This document shows, one piece after another, positions 1 to 11,071 of a stretch of 64,000 nucleotides of DNA. This stretch comes from Akebia trifoliata (Eukaryota; Streptophyta; Magnoliopsida; Ranunculales; Lardizabalaceae): contig CM030715.1 of NCBI GenBank assembly GCA_017979445.1, positions 15,381,602-15,445,601 on the forward strand, read 5' to 3'. How positions within the stretch are numbered: position 1 is the first letter of the stretch; each line of letters starts with the position of its first letter. The notes below the pieces were generated by a model. It ran no database searches. It had not been told where the DNA came from and saw only the letters and a program-made list of their open reading frames with translations. The position numbers and the translations under genes are program-made.

Positions 1-1440
1 CTGGGAGTCCTACTCTACCTACTCGGGGTGAAAGAGTAATGAACTAATTTTTTTGGAAGTCATACTCTACCTGCTAGGGGTGAAAGAGTAATGAACTAAT
101 TTTTTTAGGAAACAAATGGGGGATTAACGCCGCATTTGATTTTTTTCCTTTAAAAAAATAAAGAGGTGGATTTTATGAAGGTCAGGTCAACATTTAACTT
201 TCTTTGAACCGTAAGAGTTTTCAAAATTACTATCAAGATGATAACCTTTAATTCAAAGTAAACCTTATCCTTTAGGATTGAAATTGATTAGGCTTCAGAA
301 CAAAATGCCCCTAATTTAACAGGGAACATAGCACTGGGGATAATTGAACACAGTTTTTTTTTAAAATGCTCCTAATGTAAGGGGGAAAACTATACGCTAA
401 AGGAAGTGCCCCTTATTATGAAAGTTTGAAATATTTGATTACCACAAGCGTAATAAATGTTTAAATTTTCATTTTGACTTTTTATATTGAAAATTTTGAG
501 TTGGCTCAAAAAAATTGTAACAAAATATTTCTTTCTGAAATTTATCATAGAATCTGTTCTTTCTCCCTGTCGGTTTGCTTAGAAACATAAAGATCTTCAG
601 ATCAATCATAGATAAGATATTTGTGTCCATTGAGTCTATTTGGTTCAAACTGGGTATTGAAATTTGATCATTCGGACTTTTGATGTTTCGGCTTGGACCG
701 TCTTTTAGCTTTTCAACTTAACAAATATTTTCTTTTATTTTTTTGGTTTTTCTAACTTTTGACAAGATTGCCTTTTCAAGTTTTCAAGCTAGCAAGCGTG
801 CTCTAGCTTTTGCCAAGATCGCCTTTTTAGGTTTTCTATCTAGTAAGCTTATAATTTTTTCTCTTTTTTTTGTTCTGATTATTATCAAGGCCGTCCTTTT
901 GGATTTTCAACCTTGCAAGCTTGCCTTAATTTTTGTCTAAGTCACCCTTTCAGATTCTCAACCTAGTAGGCCTCAATTTTCTTTTTCTGTCATTTTGAAC
1001 TTTTGGAGTTATTGTCTGATCATGCTTTGCTACCTTCCTTGACTTTTCACACGGTATTTAGGAAGACTTTCTTGGGTAAGCTTAATATTGGGTAAAGAAA
1101 GGAATTTTGAGGCTCAAAAACTCAAATGTCCCTTATGTGGCATTATTTTCTTTTTCTTCGAATTTTCTTTCCCATTCTGACAATATTTCTTTTTCTTCTA
1201 AATTTTTTCTTTTTGGATTTTTTTTATGGGAAATTTTTTTTTTTTTATGTTGATGTTGTCGGGCCTGAAGTAACTTCTCAGGTTGCCTACGTACCCTAGA
1301 ATTTTGGGATCAGACCAAAGTATATTTCGAATTCTTCCCTCCCCTAGGTTAGATGATCAACTTGAGAAAGAAAAATGTATTTTTTTTTAAAGCTACAAAG
1401 GACTGAGAAATGAGATATTGAACTGGGTAGCAGGAAAATT
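1..1440 (-). repeat. 3' untranslated region of left Tat copy, with GAAAACCTGAAA-type repeats
   Basis: This non-coding stretch matches, in reverse complement, 17200-18500 of the plus copy: the block at 1261-1370 (gttgcctacgtaccc) corresponds to 17290-17400, and the first 100 bases to 18460-18500. Positions 740-970 hold four diverged units of roughly 60-70 bases with a shared core reading gcctttttaggttttc followed by a ctagcaagc-like tail; similar units occur at 17590-17830 and 8560-8760. Short open frames here are repeat artefacts. Confidence 0.65.
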
Positions 1441-2345
1441 GATTCGGTCAAAGGTGGCCTCCTTAAATGTAGTACTGCTTGATCTAGTCAAGATTGGTTG
1501 ACTCTGGTAGATCAATTCTATCGTGATCTTGAAATTTGACGGTTTTTCAGGCAGTATTTTCTTAATGAATGAATCTCTCCAATTGGGTTCAAACTTCCTC
1601 CTATAGTCGAGGATGAGTGCTCAATTTTCTTTGAATTTTGATGGTTAAATCCTTGACTTGCAAGTGTCAAGCTTTGATCTTTTTGTCAAATGCACGGGCA
1701 ACTCTTCTCTGATAAATTTGCACGTGGTACAAAACTTTAAGTTGTTTCTCTTCAATCAAGTTTAGTTCTTCATACCAATAACGGACCTAATTTGTTTCTA
1801 GCAGTTGACTTTCCATCAAGACCTTGAGTTACGGGATTTCCCTTTCAACTGGTAAGACTGTTTCTGTACCCCCATAGTGTGAATGGTAGTTCCTCTGACC
1901 AATACTGGTAAGATTGACACATTTTCCTAATGATTGTCTTGAGATTTTTTATTGACTACTTCAACTGCTCCATTGGTTTAAGGGTGATAGAAAGATGATA
2001 TGTGATATCGGATCCTGAACTTTGAACACAAAGTAATGACCTAAGCTTTGAAGTACAATCCATTATCAGAGATCAGTTCAATATGTACGCTTATATCAGC
2101 TAATAATATGTGCTTGAATGAACTTTGCAACTCGAAATACAGTGATGATAATGCTGATACATTTTATAACTTTTCTATCGATATTTTCATTTCATCAAAC
2201 GAGTATCTATTCTGTGTTGAACTATACCCAAGATTGCACCTAACATGTCCTCATAGGATCACACGAATAAGTCTTTTGAAATTTCTGAGAAAATTCATTA
2301 TCCCATCATGTTCTTCTAGGGATAGGATGGTTTCTATTTGAATTT
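1440..2345 (-). pseudogene. Fused RT-start / integrase-end pol remnant, left Tat copy
   Basis: Reading leftward from 2341, the translation starts with the short segment that precedes reverse transcriptase in Tat pol (a LEEHDGIMNFLRNFKR-like stretch) and after about 80 codons passes into the end of the integrase core (ELISDNGLYFKA, then NGAVEVVNKK). RT, RNase H and the first half of integrase are missing. Several stops and shifts break the frame. The same fusion is present at 16360-17200 in the plus copy, so the deletion predates both insertions. Family assignment rests on the DNG and NG-VE-NK integrase motifs. No function is expected. Confidence 0.7.
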
Positions 2346-3400
2346 CTTAGAAATTTTTCATTCTGAGGTCAATGACCTAAAGGTTGAGCCCAACCATTAT
2401 TTTCTCGTTCAGGAAACAAATCTATCCTTGAAGTCAGATTATTAGTTAATCCGTTAATGTGCTCGAGGTATTCAAAAATTTTCTTTATCCAATCAAATTC
2501 AGATAGGACGACAAACACCTCTATAGACTTGACAAACTAACTCGACTCAACAAGAAAATAGTAGACTCGATCTGAACAAAAGATGACATTGACGGATTGA
2601 TAAAAAAATTTGGACTCGAGCTAACCCAAATGACTCATGAAAACTTAAAACAAGGACCCACAACGGGTCTGATTACAGACCATGGACTCGAGATATTGCT
2701 TACAACCGGAATGATTGAGGCACTGTGATCTTTAGGAAACAACTGGGCGATGTGAGAAATTTTGAGGCTATTTTTTACTGTTGACTTGGTATTGACGTTT
2801 GTTCTAACTGACCGGACTTACAAAACTATTAGACGATGGACAATTGAGTTTAGGTACAATGATAACCCTTAAGTCTCATTGAAGGTGAATTTTAATCAAT
2901 TCCAGTGTTACCCCCTTGATGACATTTTAATGAATCTTAAGGTTTTATTGAATTTTGTGCACCAATCCATTAAATAATTCATTTATGCAATGATTAGTTC
3001 AAAAGGAAAAATAATTTTATTGAATTATTGAAAATTAGTGACAATTAATATTTTCATTGAATAACAACTTTCAACAAATCTGATTTAAACTTTTTTTTTT
3101 TGCAAATCGTTTTTTATTTTTGAAAAATATCTTCTTCCTTTGAAATGGGTCTAGACCCGAATTAGAAAAAAATTGAATACTATTTTGATTTGAATGATTC
3201 GACCCATCGTGATTGTTGGATTGGGATGAACTGGATCATTATGAATCATTGCCACATTTAAAATGGATTCTTTATTGGGTTGGTGCATCCAAAAGTTTGA
3301 TAGCCTAGAGTTAAATTTAAAAAAAATTTGACTTGAGGACAAAATCAAAATTTCCTGATCTCAACATTTGAAAAGTCCATTTTCGAAAAGCAACCCAGGA
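2346..3400 (-). other. Non-coding internal region of left Tat copy
   Basis: No gene is visible. Parts align in reverse complement with 15130-16360 of the plus copy; for example the stretch around 2760-3000 (alternating gttgacttggtattgac and accggacttac motifs) matches 15780-15960. A poly-T run lies near 3090. Confidence 0.55.
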
Positions 3401-4130
3401 ACACCCATGATAAGTTTGAGTTGTGACCTATAAGGAGGTTTCTAGACTCTGGGTTTACTACATGCAATTTATCTAGCTACCTTTGCCCAAGTGCACCTAT
3501 ATACCTCTCGAGCGTACTTAATTAAACGATACGTGGTGACTTTGTTTGTTATACCATATAAGTGATAATGTAAGACTCCAACTCAAATCTTTGAAGTAAA
3601 AAACAATTAGTTTAATCCCCGGTTGAGAGGTGGTGCACGATGCTGAGTAAGGGAACTCTTAAGTCACCTCTCGTCTAGAATAAACGTAATCTATCCCTCT
3701 TATACCGTAGTACATCGGGGTAAGATCTCGCTTAGGCACTGACTTTAACCAAAAGTTGGTGAACTTAGATTAACTTTGATATACCGTATAGATACGAGTC
3801 TAAGGTTGGCAATCGAGACATGTGACTTTGCGGCTTACAATAGGACAAAAGGCTCAAGTTGCTCTAGTGGGTGCATCAATAGGTTTCAGATCCATTTAAT
3901 AAAATGGTACTGATGCCCCAGTTTTATATACCCTAAGGTACGTGACTAGGGTTGTGATTTTCATGAATGATGTCGCATCTCCGAAGAGACCAGGCCACTT
4001 ATTAGTGCCACGTTGGCTATAAGGGACATGCAAGCGTGCAATGCAATAAAATAAACATACTAGTAGTGTGTGCCAAATAGGGTAGGGTGTGCCCGGGGCA
4101 TTTTTCAAACAAATGGGCCCATCAGCCGGA
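3400..4130 (-). other. Conserved Tat leader block
   Basis: About 700 bases are clearly similar, in reverse complement, to 14330-15130. Shared landmarks include the gcccggggca core, a run reading accaggccac near a gatgtcgcatc motif, an acgtgactag-type motif, and the stretch around 3600-3780 describing an AGAGGTGG...ACTCTTAAGTCACCTCTC fold. A weaker copy of the last part occurs at 56745-56930, and the gcccggggcattt core recurs at 22161. It lies between 5' LTR and pol in both non-autonomous copies and has no shared open frame, so it is likely a structural or packaging leader, which is inference. Confidence 0.6.
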
Positions 4131-5020
4131 TCAGATTATCATAATATGACTATCACATAAATACTAATGAAAACCATCACATCAGAACTAAGATTAAGAC
4201 ATGCGTATCAAAATATATAGCAATCAGGATCATAATACATTGAATAGGCAAAAATTATGGCACCAAAATAATTGATCATAGGCCAATCAATTAATTAAAA
4301 TCAAGCAATTAACATGTGAGATTTAAGGTTCAATCAATCAAAATATCGAGGGGGTATGATCATATCAATTAGCACATAACCTATTCAAACGTGGATTCAT
4401 CGAGTTAACTCGTCTCATAACATTCAATCCTCATATAACATGGAAAAAATATCACATGGAAGATCATCGTAATATATCAAAGGAATGTATAAGAACAAGT
4501 AATAAGTTGCATGAAACCAATAAATTTAAATGAATCGACTCGACTCGTTATGTTCAAAATTAGGGTGTCATGGCAACACGTATTATGGTGAAATCACACA
4601 AAGCAAATGGACAATATATCAAAATCATTAACGCACAATTAACACTTCACATGATGTAAGATGAGTTCAACTGAGTAGACTTACTTAAAAAATTCACCCC
4701 AATGGTTGATTTTCAAAATAAATTAAAATTTTTTATTGACTCGCAAATCAAAGGTATAAGATAGATACCATGTATACTTCATCGCAGCAAATAGAAACTG
4801 ATAAGCCATATTGTGCTACTAGCAAACTAATAGGGGTAAAAATACTAAAATCAGAACACTAAAAGATCACAATAATACTAGTCTAGTGAAGGACAAACAA
4901 TAATAAGTTTTGAAAGTGTAATAACATGTCCTTATCAACTCAATCCACTGTTCCGTCCGCTTAGCATCGAATACCATCTACTTCAACGAAACCAATATCT
5001 TTGGCATTGTTGTAGAAGCA
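4131..5020. other. AT-rich leader sequence without recognised gene
   Basis: I see no gene or clear repeat. An AATAAA-like run on the minus strand near 4730 sits downstream of the captured gene fragment at 5020-5770 and could be its 3' untranslated part; that is speculative. Confidence 0.3.
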
Positions 5021-5770
5021 TTACATAAAGCACATGAGCCCATGCTTCCTGATGACCCATGCGGGTTTCCACAAACCCAGATTTTCCCCCAAAATTCAAT
5101 AATAATGATTCAACGCCATACTTCCTAACCCTCTCACGTTGTAGGAGCCGTTAATCTCACTATAAAAACAACTCTTTAAACAGTGGTGAGAGACAACTCC
5201 TCACTGTTTCTTCAATTACATTGGGCATCAAAGATTTCACAAGACAATTCAAGAGATTTGATGGCTTCGATAAATTTTCCTCCAGTGCTATTTTAGGAGA
5301 CCATTTCCGCGACTTCAGAACCTTGTTTTTTGAATTGCGATTATCATCAATGCCGTTATGTTAATTTCGGTATTCCAAGGGTTTCCTTCATCATCTTCAA
5401 TTCTAGCTTCCTCGATACCAGCGCCGATTTCACTCCAGATCTTGCGAGAGAACTCAAAGGTGGCCTGATGATGAGGGCTCTTAAAGGAGAAATCTTTACC
5501 AAAATTGATCTAGCTCATAACATTCTTGTACTTCTTCTTTAACCTCCTGAGCTTCTTGACAAGCTGCTTTTTGTTGAAATCGAGCTCTAATTGAGTCTTG
5601 ATCTGGTCATAGAAAGGACCATTATCATGGTGGTAAGAAGAATTATTGGGTCCTCTAAGTGACGTGAAGCAATGATTACTGGATCCACCATTAACAATCC
5701 AGAAATTGGACAAGGGAATTCCTCTGTTGGATTCTTGATTTTGGGTTTGTGGAAGAGAAAAGTACAGAAA
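5020..5770 (-). pseudogene. Captured fragment of a GeBP/STOREKEEPER-like (DUF573) gene
   Basis: The minus-strand frame from 5713 carries the DUF573 core: PFYDQIKTQLELDFNKKQLV then KKLRRLKKKYKNVMS, a TAG stop at 5510, and without shift GKDFSFKSPHHQATFEFSRK followed by IWSEIG. This is the DNA-binding core of plant GeBP/STOREKEEPER transcription regulators, whose genes usually lack introns. A shifted frame further down reads EETVRSCLSPLFKEL (about 5166-5212), like the C-terminal part of that family. The N-terminal half is scrambled. It lies in the leader of a Tat element, between its LTR and pol scrap, and replaces the 197-bp repeat array found in the sister copy. At least one stop and one shift make it a pseudogene. 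Confidence 0.72.
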
Positions 5771-6247
5771 CTTGGATAGAAAGAGCTTTCTTTTTATTTT
5801 TTTATTTTCTTTTGACTTCTTTTCTTCACCTTACCTAGGCTGCACAATAGCATAATTTTTTTTTTTATACATGGAAGAAAGATAAAAACAATATATTTTT
5901 TTTATGCTCCTTCACCACGCACAGCAACAATATTTTTTTTTTCTTTTTCTTTTTTAATAATAAAAATAAAAAATAAAGAAAGAACCAAAAGAAAAATAAA
6001 AATACAAATGAATTGTTTCACTTTCCTTTTACATAGGTGGCCTACCCTCATTTCATGCGTTAATTTGAATCTTTCATTATTCTTGCAAATAACAAAAAAA
6101 TTCAAAATAATAAAAAAAACCTACTTAATTAAAAGATTCTATTAACAGGCCCTAAAAATAAACAAAATTAATTTTTTTTAAAAGGCCAATTTTTCAATGC
6201 AATAATTTTTAAGATTTTCAAGTTTAATCCTATAAAAAAATCCCCAC
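5771..6247 (-). other. Leader next to left Tat 5' LTR, damaged primer binding site
   Basis: Directly inside the LTR the minus strand reads CAGTGGGGATTTTT, where the plus copy has CAGTAGCGACTCCGCTGGGGA. About 11 bases of the tRNA-Arg-type primer site have therefore been lost. The next 150 bases remain alignable with 12700-12915 (shared aataatgaaagattcaaatt). Long A/T runs (5790-6120) carry no gene. Confidence 0.6.
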
Positions 6248-7840
6248 TGAAAGCACCCTCGATCTGTGGGGTATGCGAATCTGCTTTTGCTTTTTGAGGT
6301 TTGGGAGTCGCCACCTAGTTATTACGATCTAAGAACTGAACATTGACTCTAAATAGATAAAAACAACTAATCTACGAATAAAAAAACTATAGTCCGGGGA
6401 TCACGTTACGAGGTTGGAAGGTGTTAGGCACCAAACCCGCCCGGCAAACGTCGGTCTCTACTATTTCTCTAAAAAGATTAAATTGCTAAAAGACCTAAAA
6501 TAAATAAATAAAAGTAAAAAAAATATATTTAGATGATCGCAACGATTTGTTCACTCATTACTAGCGGGGAGTGTACTTGTACGAGTTTCCTTGTTTTTCC
6601 TCTGTCACTGGATCTACTTCAGATCTCCAAGTTGAGGTGTCTTCTTCTTAAATTTGAATATTTTATATATTTTTTTGAAGGATTTCTAGGTATTTTTTGA
6701 GTAAAAATTGGGGTTTGGATGATAGGTTGGGAGTTAGGACTTCAAAATTAGGGTTTTGAGAAGGTTAGGGAGACTTTTTGACCTATTTTTTAGGATTTAT
6801 TTTGACCTGCAAGATTGTATTGTGGAGACTCCTATTTATAGATTTTTTTGAAAGAATTAAGGTTTGACTAGGTTTCTTTTAGATAAGGTGAATTAGGGTT
6901 TAATTAGGATTTTGACTTAAGTCTTATTTGATTGACTAGGTTTCTTTAGATTATGATTTTAATTAAGGTTTTGACTTAAGTCTTATTTGACTGACTAGGC
7001 TTCTTTAGATTAAGGTTTTAATTCTTAGGTACAATGAAAGAATATACTTTTGATTTTTGGAGAATTCCCATTAATTATATTTTAATTCTTTAAGCTCCTA
7101 GAAGGAGGGATTTTTTAATAAATATCAAAGGCTCCACTTGAATAAGTAGGCAACTATCAATAATTTTGCCTGAGAGCTTGATTGATTGGTTTAAAAATTT
7201 TTAATTTTAATTAGAATTTCACTTTACATAAATTAATTTTTTATTTATTAATTTCAAAATTTAAAATTTTTTAAATTAAAAAATTATCATTTTACCCTTA
7301 AAGAGAACTTTTGCATTTCAAGTCATTTTTCGGTGTTCCAAGATGTTTTGGAATCGATTTTTCATAAGAAATTCAATGGGATTATGGGTTTGTGTCACTT
7401 TTGAATTTTTTGTCAAGAAATGATTATGAACCCTATGAGGGGTATTTTCGTAATTTTGTCAAATTTCTTGAAAATTGGTGAAATAGTTTATTTGGTTTTA
7501 GTTTGTTATTTTATATGTTCGAAAGGGTTTTTCTAAGCGTAATGTAGGCTCTAAGGATGTTTTGATGTTAGGGGTATTTTGGTAATTTGGTCATTTTTTA
7601 GTGATTTTTATCGTAAAGTTTCTTTTTGTCTAAAAAAATGATGATTTCTATGTTTTTGGGATCATATTTCCTAGCATAGCGTGGTTTCTATAATTTTGTT
7701 TGCTTGAGATACCTCATCTGAATTTCTAAAACATATCTAGTAGTAGATATAGCATTGGAACAATCATCCATCATTGGGAATCGTCACAATCGGGTTGACG
7801 AGTTGATTAATCAGGCGAGTGCAAAAATGGGATGTCTACA
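6248..7840 (-). repeat. LTR of left Tat copy
   Basis: On the minus strand it starts TGTAGACATCCC at 7840 and ends ctttCA at 6248, about 1.59 kb. It is similar along its whole length to the LTRs at 11072-12680 and 19191-20752, including the terminal gtgtta-ggcacc block (6420-6470) and the ccacctagttatta block near 6310-6330. A TATA-like tatttata (about 6833-6840, minus-strand sense) marks the probable promoter. Bases outside 7840 are cgagg. Confidence 0.85.
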
Positions 7841-9240
7841 CGAGGTCACACTTCTCGGGCTTGGGTTAGTTAGAGCATCGTATTGTCAGGCACGAAGATT
7901 AAGATATCAGACCTTTATTGGCTTATCATGTATCTAGATTCATAATAACATTAGGCTCCACCACACTTTTAGACTTTTGAGTAAGATTTTCTTTTTTATC
8001 ATGTGAATAAGAACGAAAACTTTGGAATCACAATGACTTTCAAAATGCCCCTAATTTCAAGGTTGGCTTCTAACTGGAAATTGACTATGAAATTCATTGA
8101 ATGGATTGCTTTTGAAAAGTATGGACGAGAAACTATGGGTTCTGATAAATAACATATAGAAGAATCGACATTCCTTTAAAATTTCAAGACTCTTAAGATT
8201 ATCATATGTGCAATAAGGAATTTGATTATTTTCTTCAAATTTCTTTTGAGAAATGCTTGAGCTAAACTTAAGATATTGATAATTATTGGATAAGGAGATC
8301 TTTTTCTTCAAAATGGTTGATGGTTATCTATTTTTCTTTAGCGAATATTGGGACAAGTAAACATACTCTTAAAGATCCGACATATTTAAGATGATTTCTG
8401 AGTTTCATCGACTTCAACATTTTTTTTCGTCAGATATGAGCTCTTGATTGAAAGACAAATAATATGATTTGAATAATTTTCTACATTTCTTAGTCTTTGC
8501 GTAATATTCCTTTTGAATTTTTATTTTTGGTGGGATATTTTCTTTCCCTTTTTTGGTGCCTTAATTTCTTCCTAGATCGCCTTTTCAGGTTTTCAATCTA
8601 GCGGGCTTTACATTTTATTTTTTATTTTAAAGATGCCTTGATTTTTGCCTAGGTTGCCTTTTCAATTTTTAAACCTAGCAATTTTTTTCTTTTTTATTTT
8701 TGTTATACCTTAACTTTTGTCTAAGTTGTTTTTTCAGGTTTTCAACTTAACGGGCTTCTGTTTTTTACTTGATGATATCGAATATTCAACTCGACAACTT
8801 CTTGGTTCTCTGCACCTTAACGGAGTCAATTAACATACGGGAAGACATAATAGGTGGGCTTAGGACATGGTTTAGAAAGAACAGGTATAAGACTCGACTT
8901 TCAAAAATGCTCCTAATTTGATATTCTCCTTCTTCTATCAATTCTTTTGATTCTCTTTTATCTTTAATGCCCCTAATTTGCCATTATTTTCTTTTTTGAC
9001 AATTATTTTGGGTTTCCTTTTTCTAATGCCTCCTTAGTTTGATATTTTTTTTGAATCTTTCAATAAGAGATTTTCCTTTTGGATGACACTTTCCTTAAGA
9101 GAATATATTTTTATGTATCTCTTACGTGATCGGACCAAAATTAACTTCTCAAGTTACCTACGTACCCTAAAATTTTCTTTTCTCTTTTGGGATCAAGTCA
9201 AAACGTAGTTCGTACAAAGACTTCCCTCCTGAGGTTGGTT
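7841..9240 (-). repeat. H1 3' untranslated region
   Basis: It aligns in reverse complement with 17290-18120: the cctacgtaccctaaaattt block at 9157-9175 matches 17340-17360, and units at 8570-8760 with a gccttttcaggttttcaa core match 17590-17830. The repeated phrase atgcccctaattt appears several times (8045, 8970). No coding capacity. Confidence 0.6.
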
Positions 9241-9900
9241 GGTGTAATTTAGAAAGAAGAGGCAATTGATTTTTTTAGAGATTACAAGAGGTTGAAGAAG
9301 GTTATCTTTTTCTTAGCAAGATAGAAAAATGGTTCGACCAAAGAAGGCCTCCTTTGGTGAAATGTTATTCAATTCGATTTAGGTTCTAAGAACTCGATGT
9401 TTTAATTGATCTGTCGAGTAAGGTCATCTTTTGACAATTAATGGTCTTCAATCTTTTTTTGTAAAATCGAGAAAGATTGAATTATTTGTATTTGACTGTT
9501 CAACTTTTTCTTGAATTTTGAGAAAATTATTCTTTTGTGAATGAGAACTCTCATCTCTCTAGTGAAAAACGTGATGGATCCTTTTTGTGGATCTTAACAC
9601 CTTTGTCGATGGTTTCAACTACATCATTCTTGATCGATAATCTTTGACTATCACCATTGACTTTATGTATTGATCTATTTTGGTGTAATATGTTCTGATG
9701 AAAAGTAACATGGTGCTTATAATTGACATATTCTCATAGGACCATGCAAGAATAATATTAAATTTTTTGAGTAAGATTATCATTTTCTCATGCTCCCCTG
9801 AGGATGATGTAGTACCAATTTGCACTTCCTGAATGTCCTCTTTAATTCTATTATTTGTCAAGTTCGATTAGTAAATTCCAAGCCATTCTTCATGTTAGAT
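9200..9900 (-). pseudogene. H1 pol scrap (segment just before RT)
   Basis: Minus-strand translation from 9861 reads EVQIGTTSSSGEHEKMIILL then a KKFNIILAWSYENM run, the conserved lead-in to Tat reverse transcriptase (usually ending AWSYEDMPG). After this the similarity stops; the catalytic RT, RNase H and integrase are absent. The breakpoint differs from the one shared by the two non-autonomous copies. Non-functional. Confidence 0.6.
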
Positions 9901-10344
9901 ATTATATTCAAATCGTTATTATGCACATGATAAAAAGAAGACTTCTCTATTTTATTGGAATTAAACAAACATACATTGACAAACTCGACTGAAGCTTGAA
10001 AATTAATAAATCCTAATATAACTAAAATGATCAACTAAATTTAAATACTGACGCAACTGAAACTAAAAAGAAAACTCAAAGTGGGGATATCATTCTGAAT
10101 GGAGGGATACAATGCTAGGGTCTATGCCACTTTGGATATCTTCACGATAGATGATCTGAGTTCGGCTACTTTCACTATCTTTTCATGTTTTGATTCGAGC
10201 CTATCCGATGTTGAATAATCCATTGTTGCAAAAATCTCTTTTGTGTTTTCAATTCTGCCACTTTCTTAGGGTAGATATGCTCATCTTGGCATGGTAAAGA
10301 TGCATTATTAGGACTAAACGAGTGAATGAAGGAAATTGGGTTAA
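9901..10344 (-). other. H1 linker between gag and pol scrap
   Basis: No recognised domain. Minus-strand frames give hydrophobic scraps resembling the protease-RT spacer seen in H2 at 43130-43395, suggesting that protease was deleted between 10345 and about 10200. Confidence 0.4.
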
Positions 10345-11066
10345 CTAACTTGGGTTTGGAGAGGGATATAGGTTCAAAGCAGGTGGAGGTTGATTTTGAA
10401 ATATAGGCAAATGATTAGTTTTAACATTGGATACAGTAGGAGTGGGTATGGTGATTTTTCCTTGCTCAATAAGGTCTTGAGTAGTATGACGGAGGATAAA
10501 ACACCTATCATGAACATGATAAGGCATCTGATGGAATTTACAGAATTGCCTATTATCAAAGTTTGGAGGGAGAAGATTAGGTAAAGACTTAGGTTGCAAT
10601 GGTATCAATAATCTCTTTTTTATCAATTTTTTAAAGGCAATACTAAGGGACATTCTAAGATCGGAGAATTATCTCCTAAGCTTGACTTATGAATACTGAG
10701 TAGTTTGAGGAACTAGTATAAAAGAGGTATTACTTACTTGTAAGGATTTGGTATTGGGTTTAAAAATTTTGGATTTTGACTCGAACGAGTTACCAAAGAG
10801 TCCCAAAAAATAAGCATCCTCAACTTGATTTCCAGCCTCAAGGAGGGACTAAAAAGTGGAAAGGTATCGAGGCATTAAGTACTTGGCATAATTCAGAGTG
10901 AGAATCCTGAAGATAATCTTGAATTGTTCCTTCTCTTGAGGTCGATCCCATAATTGAGCAACTTTAGCTCTCCAAGTACTTGGCATAACTCAGTGAAGGT
11001 TTCCCCAAGCTTCTACTTGGTCATTTCTAAATCTCTTCTTGTGAGTTCAATTTCTGTGTTGAATGA
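10345..11066 (-). pseudogene. H1 gag, C-terminal part
   Basis: Continues the gag of 20758-21361 across the nested insertion. From 11066 the minus strand reads SFNTEIELTRRDLEMTK, then after a stop GETFTELCQVLGEL, the Tat gag pattern. Lower down (10653-10345) a zinc-finger-like CKFHQ...DRCFILRHTTQDLIEQG matches the C-terminal gag finger of Tat elements, followed by a proline-rich tail. Stops at 11010-11020 and a frame change near 10900 show decay. Confidence 0.75.
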
Positions 11067-11071
11067 ATATC
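11067..11071. repeat. Target site duplication ATATC (left)
   Basis: ATATC directly precedes the 5' LTR; the identical five bases follow the 3' LTR at 20753-20757. Removing the element and one copy leaves H1 gag in frame (GRY joined to SFN). Confidence 0.9.

Larger units (their letters stand above)
1..7840 (-). mobile_element. Non-autonomous Tat-like LTR retrotransposon, left copy (3' end outside window)
   Basis: On the minus strand the order is LTR (7840 to 6248), leader, a short pol scrap near 2341-1440, then a 3' region running off position 1. The same order, spacing and sequence blocks occur in the plus-strand copy at 11072-20752, which fixes the reading. The distance from LTR end to pol scrap is about 3.9-4.2 kb in both. 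No gag or protease is present. The right flank from 7841 is the 3' region of another Tat element (H1), so this copy probably inserted into H1; the matching duplication would lie left of the window. Confidence 0.8.

Noticed and set aside
2048..2341. Plus-strand frame of 97 codons with a similar frame on the opposite strand at 16365-16607
   Set aside because: Both are antisense shadows of the shared pol remnant; their similarity reflects DNA homology of the two element copies.
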